Source: a bacterium
Lineage (GTDB): Bacteria > UBA10199 > 2-02-FULL-44-16 > JAAZCA01
Direction: 5' to 3'
Length of the DNA: 7,020 bases
Assembly (NCBI GenBank): GCA_041648665.1
Contig: JBAZOP010000122.1
Span: forward strand, 1-7,020
Shown: piece after piece, positions 5,333 through 7,020 of the stretch
How the letters are laid out: every line of letters begins with the position of its first letter
How positions within the stretch are numbered: position 1 is the first letter of the stretch
Made by a program: the position numbers and the translations under genes
Notes under the pieces: model-generated
Database searches by the model: none
What the model saw: only the letters and a program-made list of their open reading frames with translations
What the model was told of the DNA's origin: nothing

Positions 5333-5529
5333 CGCCTACCTTCAACATACGTGCCGGGCTAGCGTTGACTGGAAGCCCCGTACTCTACATTGACAGCGAG
5401 CCAAGCCTAGATGCAACGGCGCTTACAATCTCGCAAGCAAGGCAGTTGGCGGCGATGATCTCGCGGGCGGCGATCCGGGCGGAGGCCGTCCACCTATCCG
5501 CAAAGACGACTAAGGAGGTCGGGAAATGA
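5329..5529 (+). CDS. Unrecognised 66-aa protein coupled to int
   Basis: This is a small protein of unknown family. The N-terminal half has beta-like segments (FNIRAGLALT, then VLYIDSEPS), and a C-terminal amphipathic helix follows (TISQARQLAAMISRAAIRAE). It starts within the int stop (ATGA, 5329-5332) and its own stop overlaps the next start in the same way, so the three genes form one translational unit. A weak GGGAAGG lies about 9-15 bases upstream. It has no membrane segment. A role in integration control or in recombination directionality is possible because of its place, but no motif supports it. Confidence 0.68.
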   Translation: MTPTFNIRAGLALTGSPVLYIDSEPSLDATALTISQARQLAAMISRAAIRAEAVHLSAKTTKEVGK

Positions 5530-5759
5530 TCCAGAATATCAATGCATCATACGGCGACGCGATAAGCTTCGAGACGGTTGACGAGATGGCCGAGGCGATC
5601 CGCGCATGCGGCTACGTGCTGCCCGTGGATGGCCTCAAGGAAGGCCGCGACTATGCCGAGGCTCCCGCGTACTGCACACAGAATGGGGGCGATTGCGCGA
5701 CATGCTCGCTTGTGTCGTATGGCCGCGATTGCATGAATAATTCCATAGCCTCCCGCTAA
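5526..5759 (+). CDS. Unrecognised 77-aa protein with a C-terminal cysteine cluster
   Basis: The family is not recognised. The C-terminal half holds Cys50, Cys57, Cys60 and Cys69 (C-x6-C-x2-C-x8-C, around YCTQNGGDCATCSLVS), plus Cys28 earlier, a pattern that could bind zinc. The N-terminal part (FETVDEMAEAIRACGYVLP) looks helical. The start is well supported by AAGGAGG at 5512-5518 and overlaps the preceding stop (ATGA). It is the last gene of the int operon, 21 bases before a strong terminator. It may be a small DNA- or protein-binding accessory factor; this is inference. Confidence 0.72.
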   Translation: MIQNINASYGDAISFETVDEMAEAIRACGYVLPVDGLKEGRDYAEAPAYCTQNGGDCATCSLVSYGRDCMNNSIASR

Positions 5760-5780
5760 ACTGCCCCATACCGAACGTGG

Positions 5781-5815
5781 AGGCCCCTAGGAGCGATCTT
5801 CTAGGGGCCTTCGTA
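5781..5815 (+). terminator. Intrinsic terminator closing the int operon
   Basis: A 10-bp perfect stem, aggcccctag (5781-5790) / ctaggggcct (5801-5810), extends inward through GAG/CTT to a CGAT tetraloop. It is followed by tcgtattta, a T-rich but interrupted tail. The very stable stem and its place 21 bases after the last gene make termination likely. Confidence 0.82.
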
Positions 5816-5865
5816 TTTATTGTGGCGAAGCCGATATAACGCGCCTATGGGCCGCTATTTTCAAA

Positions 5866-5892
5866 GCGAATCGAGACTATTTAAGTATTCGC
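5866..5892. promoter_or_regulatory. Operator-like inverted repeat GCGAAT-N15-ATTCGC
   Basis: gcgaat (5866-5871) and attcgc (5887-5892) are inverted with half-site centres 21 bp apart, in an AT-rich intergenic stretch upstream of the HTH gene. The spacing suits a dimeric regulator binding one face of the helix, perhaps the product of that gene. Confidence 0.4.
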
Positions 5893-5899
5893 CTAGAGC

Positions 5900-5926
5900 T
5901 TGTCAACAAAATCGATATGATATAGT
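5900..5926 (+). promoter_or_regulatory. Possible first promoter of the HTH gene
   Basis: TTGTCA (5900-5905) and TATAGT (5921-5926) are 15 bp apart, which is short. Transcription would begin near 5933, right at the alternative TTG start (5934). Confidence 0.35.
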
Positions 5927-5954
5927 GTACTAATTGAAATATGTAGCCTATGAC

Positions 5955-5984
5955 TTGACATTGTGCGAAGGTTTATGGTATCTT
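5955..5984 (+). promoter_or_regulatory. Promoter of the HTH gene, probably giving a leaderless message
   Basis: A perfect TTGACA (5955-5960) and TATCTT (5979-5984) are separated by 18 bp. The predicted transcription start, about 7 bases after the -10, falls on the GTG at 5991, and there is no Shine-Dalgarno site. A leaderless message from a regulator promoter has a precedent in the lambda repressor message from PRM. Confidence 0.5.
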
Positions 5985-5990
5985 CGGCGC

Positions 5991-6392
5991 GTGGAAGTAA
6001 CACAAGCCGCAAAAGACAGGGCTTTCATTATCTATGCAGCGAAGCAAATGATCGAGGCGAAGCCATATTTAGACTTCTCTCCCGAGCATAGAAGCGACCT
6101 TGCAACCGAGCTTCGGCGCGTTGGCTTGACCACGGCGCGCGTTGCGGAGGTATTGAAGATTGCTCCGGCTACGGCGCAGCGCTGGTACTCTGGGGCGCGC
6201 AACTTCCCCTCCTGGGCGAAGCAAGTTCTTGCGGACATATACACCGAGGCTTCTATATGGGGCAGCTCTGGGGCCGTCGCGATCCCTGCCCTCGTTAAGC
6301 GCAAGAATGCTTGCATTCGTCGCGATGGTTCCCGTGTAACGCTCTCGATTGACACTAGGCAACGACGCGCTAACAAGGCGCTGAGTAAATAA
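5991..6392 (+). CDS. HTH DNA-binding protein, candidate repressor or switch regulator
   Basis: A helix-turn-helix is visible about residues 40-75 of the 133-aa form: ELRRVGLTTARVAEVLKIAP, then ATAQRWYSGARNFPSW, which fits the Cro/cI-like pattern of a support helix, turn, and recognition helix ending in a W-x-x-G-x-x-x-P-like signature. The C-terminal part, about 55 residues, is basic and has no recognisable oligomerisation or protease domain. I prefer GTG 5991, since a TTGACA/TATCTT promoter would start transcription there. A TTG at 5934 would give 152 aa. The gene stands alone between the int terminator and the xis-replication block, the usual place for a repressor of a mobile element. The target could be the inverted repeat at 5866-5892 or the AGTGTNACACT sites. 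The HTH is fairly sure; the repressor role is inferred. Confidence 0.72.
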   Translation: MEVTQAAKDRAFIIYAAKQMIEAKPYLDFSPEHRSDLATELRRVGLTTARVAEVLKIAPATAQRWYSGARNFPSWAKQVLADIYTEASIWGSSGAVAIPALVKRKNACIRRDGSRVTLSIDTRQRRANKALSK

Positions 6393-6397
6393 TGAGG

Positions 6398-6475
6398 CCC
6401 CGCGCGCTACTGAGTTGCTCCGGCAACCGGGCGCACGGGGGCGACGCTTTCCGAGTTTCGGATAGCGCAACCGCT
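6398..6475 (+). other. Highly structured intergenic segment (RNA fold or single-strand origin candidate)
   Basis: Directly after the HTH gene, ccccgcgcgc (6398-6407) pairs with gcgcacgggg (6431-6440) with one mismatch and encloses a second hairpin, gttgc-tccg-gcaac (6414-6427). Two small hairpins follow, ccga-gtt-tcgg (6451-6461) and agcg-caac-cgct (6464-6475). There is no T tract, so it is not a standard terminator. A 29-codon ORF from ATG 6392 to TAG 6481 crosses it but lacks a good ribosome binding site. It may be a structured leader of the xis message, a small RNA, or a replication structure. Confidence 0.45.
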
Positions 6476-6487
6476 GTTTAGGTAGGC

Positions 6488-6545
6488 GGCCCCTCTCCAT
6501 TCCCGCGTAGGCCATTCTCGGCTTTCGCGGAATAGGGGAGGTGGC
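6488..6545 (+). promoter_or_regulatory. Long hairpin covering the xis ribosome binding site
   Basis: The left arm 6489-6507 (contains cccctctccattcccgcg) pairs over about 18 bp, with a few single-base bulges and one G-U pair, with the right arm 6526-6545 (contains cgcggaataggggagg). The loop is 6508-6525. The right arm contains the AGGGGAGG (6534-6541) that serves the ATG at 6550. When folded, the message would hide this site, so excisionase-like protein synthesis could need an opening event such as translation, protein or RNA binding. Confidence 0.55.
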
Positions 6546-6549
6546 ACGC

Positions 6550-6735
6550 ATGGCCACTGGAAAAAGGTTCTTGTCTATCGAAGAGGCTTGCTCAAGTCTC
6601 GGCATTTCCCGCGTTACAGCATGGCGACGGCTACGCGATGGCTCTATGCCATCGGCGCGCCTGGGCCGTAGGGTGCTGATCCCTGCTAGTTACTTCGACC
6701 AGCTCGAAGCCTCCGCGCTCGAAGGGGCTCGATAA
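6550..6735 (+). CDS. Excisionase-like small HTH protein (MerR/HTH_17 type)
   Basis: This 61-aa protein is almost entirely one winged-helix domain of the excisionase/MerR-like HTH_17 type: FLSIEEACSSLGISRVTAWR (residues 7-26) forms the helix-turn-helix, and MPSARLGRRVLIP (33-45) the beta wing. Such proteins bind attachment-region DNA to favour excision, or activate transcription as AlpA does in P4-like elements. ATG 6550 has AGGGGAGG at 6534-6541 with 8-base spacing; a GTG at 6541 lies inside that site and is less likely. The stop overlaps the next start (TAATG), so it heads a coupled chain that runs through the 64-aa gene into primase and helicase. This links excision with replication. Excisionase versus activator cannot be decided from sequence alone. 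Confidence 0.8.
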   Translation: MATGKRFLSIEEACSSLGISRVTAWRRLRDGSMPSARLGRRVLIPASYFDQLEASALEGAR

Positions 6736-6929
6736 TGGGCGCCGCGATGACTGACGACGCGCGGCGGCTCCTACGCGAACACGAGGCCGATCTTCTCCGC
6801 CTCTTCGAGGGGCATCCGGCCTATGGGTCAACGGGTGTGCAACTCTATTGGCATGAAGGGCTCGTATCTAAAATCGAATTTAGCGGCTCAGTCGTTAAGA
6901 CAGGCAGACCACGAGGAGGCCGATCATGA
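6735..6929 (+). CDS. Unrecognised 64-aa protein between xis-like gene and primase
   Basis: The family is unknown. An N-terminal helix (DDARRLLREHEADLLRLFEG) is followed by a probable beta hairpin (GVQLYWHEGLVSKIEFSGSV) and a basic tail (KTGRPRGGRS). The ATG at 6735 overlaps the preceding stop; an alternative ATG at 6747 would remove four residues. The stop overlaps the primase start (ATGA, 6926-6929). Its place in a coupled chain of xis-like, primase and helicase genes suggests a small replication or control factor. A 16-bp near-palindrome, ctaaaatcgaatttag (6868-6883), lies inside the gene, 43 bp before the primase start, and might be an internal control site. Confidence 0.65.
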   Translation: MGAAMTDDARRLLREHEADLLRLFEGHPAYGSTGVQLYWHEGLVSKIEFSGSVVKTGRPRGGRS

Positions 6930-7020
6930 CGGCCCGCCTCGACTTCGCCAAGGCAAAGACCGCGACAGCCGCCGACCTTGCCCGCCTTGGATACGGACGA
7001 GAGCGCAACGGGCATCTATA
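6894..7020. repeat. Terminal direct repeat, second copy (circle overlap)
   Basis: Identical to 1-127; see the first copy. Joining the two gives a circle of 6,893 bp, and base 6894 is the same base as base 1. Confidence 0.92.
6926..7020 (+). CDS. 5' end of the primase gene, repeated by the circle overlap
   Basis: This is the first 31 codons of the gene at 33-1013, cut by the window end. It is the same gene and should not be counted twice. Together with 6735-6929 it shows that the xis-like, 64-aa, primase and helicase genes are continuous on the circle. Confidence 0.85.
   Translation, partial: MTARLDFAKAKTATAADLARLGYGRERNGHL

Noticed and set aside
6392..6481. 29-codon ORF starting in the HTH gene stop (TAATG)
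   Set aside because: The overlap is suggestive, but there is no clear ribosome binding site and the frame crosses strong hairpins; the structure is the better explanation of this segment.
6069..6605. 178-codon open frame on the minus strand
   Set aside because: It lies opposite the HTH gene and the hairpin region and its composition (very Arg/Pro/Ser-rich) is that of a reverse-frame shadow.

Overview
The window is a complete circular DNA element of 6,893 bp, read slightly past one full turn. Its last 127 bases (6894-7020) repeat its first 127 (1-127) exactly. A gene that ends over this join, and another that begins in it, stay open across it, so the circle is real sequence and not a chance repeat. 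GC content is moderate to high, every recognisable gene lies on the + strand, and genes are tightly packed with many ATGA-type stop/start overlaps. The host is a bacterium: there are Shine-Dalgarno sites, sigma70-like promoters and a bacterial tRNA-Pro attachment site. A proteobacterium is plausible, but I cannot name the taxon. The tetramer CTAG is not depleted as it is in many proteobacterial genomes.

Layout on the circle. (1) Replication block: an excisionase-like HTH protein (6550-6735), a 64-aa protein (6735-6929), a TOPRIM primase-like protein (33-1013) and a RepA/AAA_25-type helicase (1007-2113), each overlapping the next by a few bases. The block is followed by a GGGACA-repeat cluster (2114-2217) that is the best candidate for a replication origin or operator. 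(2) Four unrecognised genes (2259-3677: 217, 69, 107 and 58 aa), closed by a terminator (3719-3752). (3) Attachment and integration block: a strong outward promoter, the 3' part of a tRNA-Pro(CGG) gene acting as attP (3969-4022), two pairs of AGTGTNACACT sites on either side, a possible 22-aa leader ORF, and a tyrosine integrase (4151-5332) with two small overlapping genes (66 and 77 aa), closed by a terminator (5781-5815). (4) Control block: an HTH protein (5991-6392) that may be a repressor, preceded by an AT-rich promoter/operator region and followed by about 150 bp of strong hairpins. One hairpin covers the ribosome binding site of the excisionase-like gene.

Inference: this is the excised circular form of a very small integrative element. 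Integration into tRNA-Pro(CGG) would restore the tRNA and place int directly behind it, with control, replication and unknown genes following in order. It has its own helicase and primase but no relaxase, capsid, terminase large subunit or obvious cargo such as resistance genes. It could be a minimal phage satellite that borrows another phage's particles, or an integrating plasmid moved by other means. The four unknown genes are where a packaging, interference or defence function would most likely be found.
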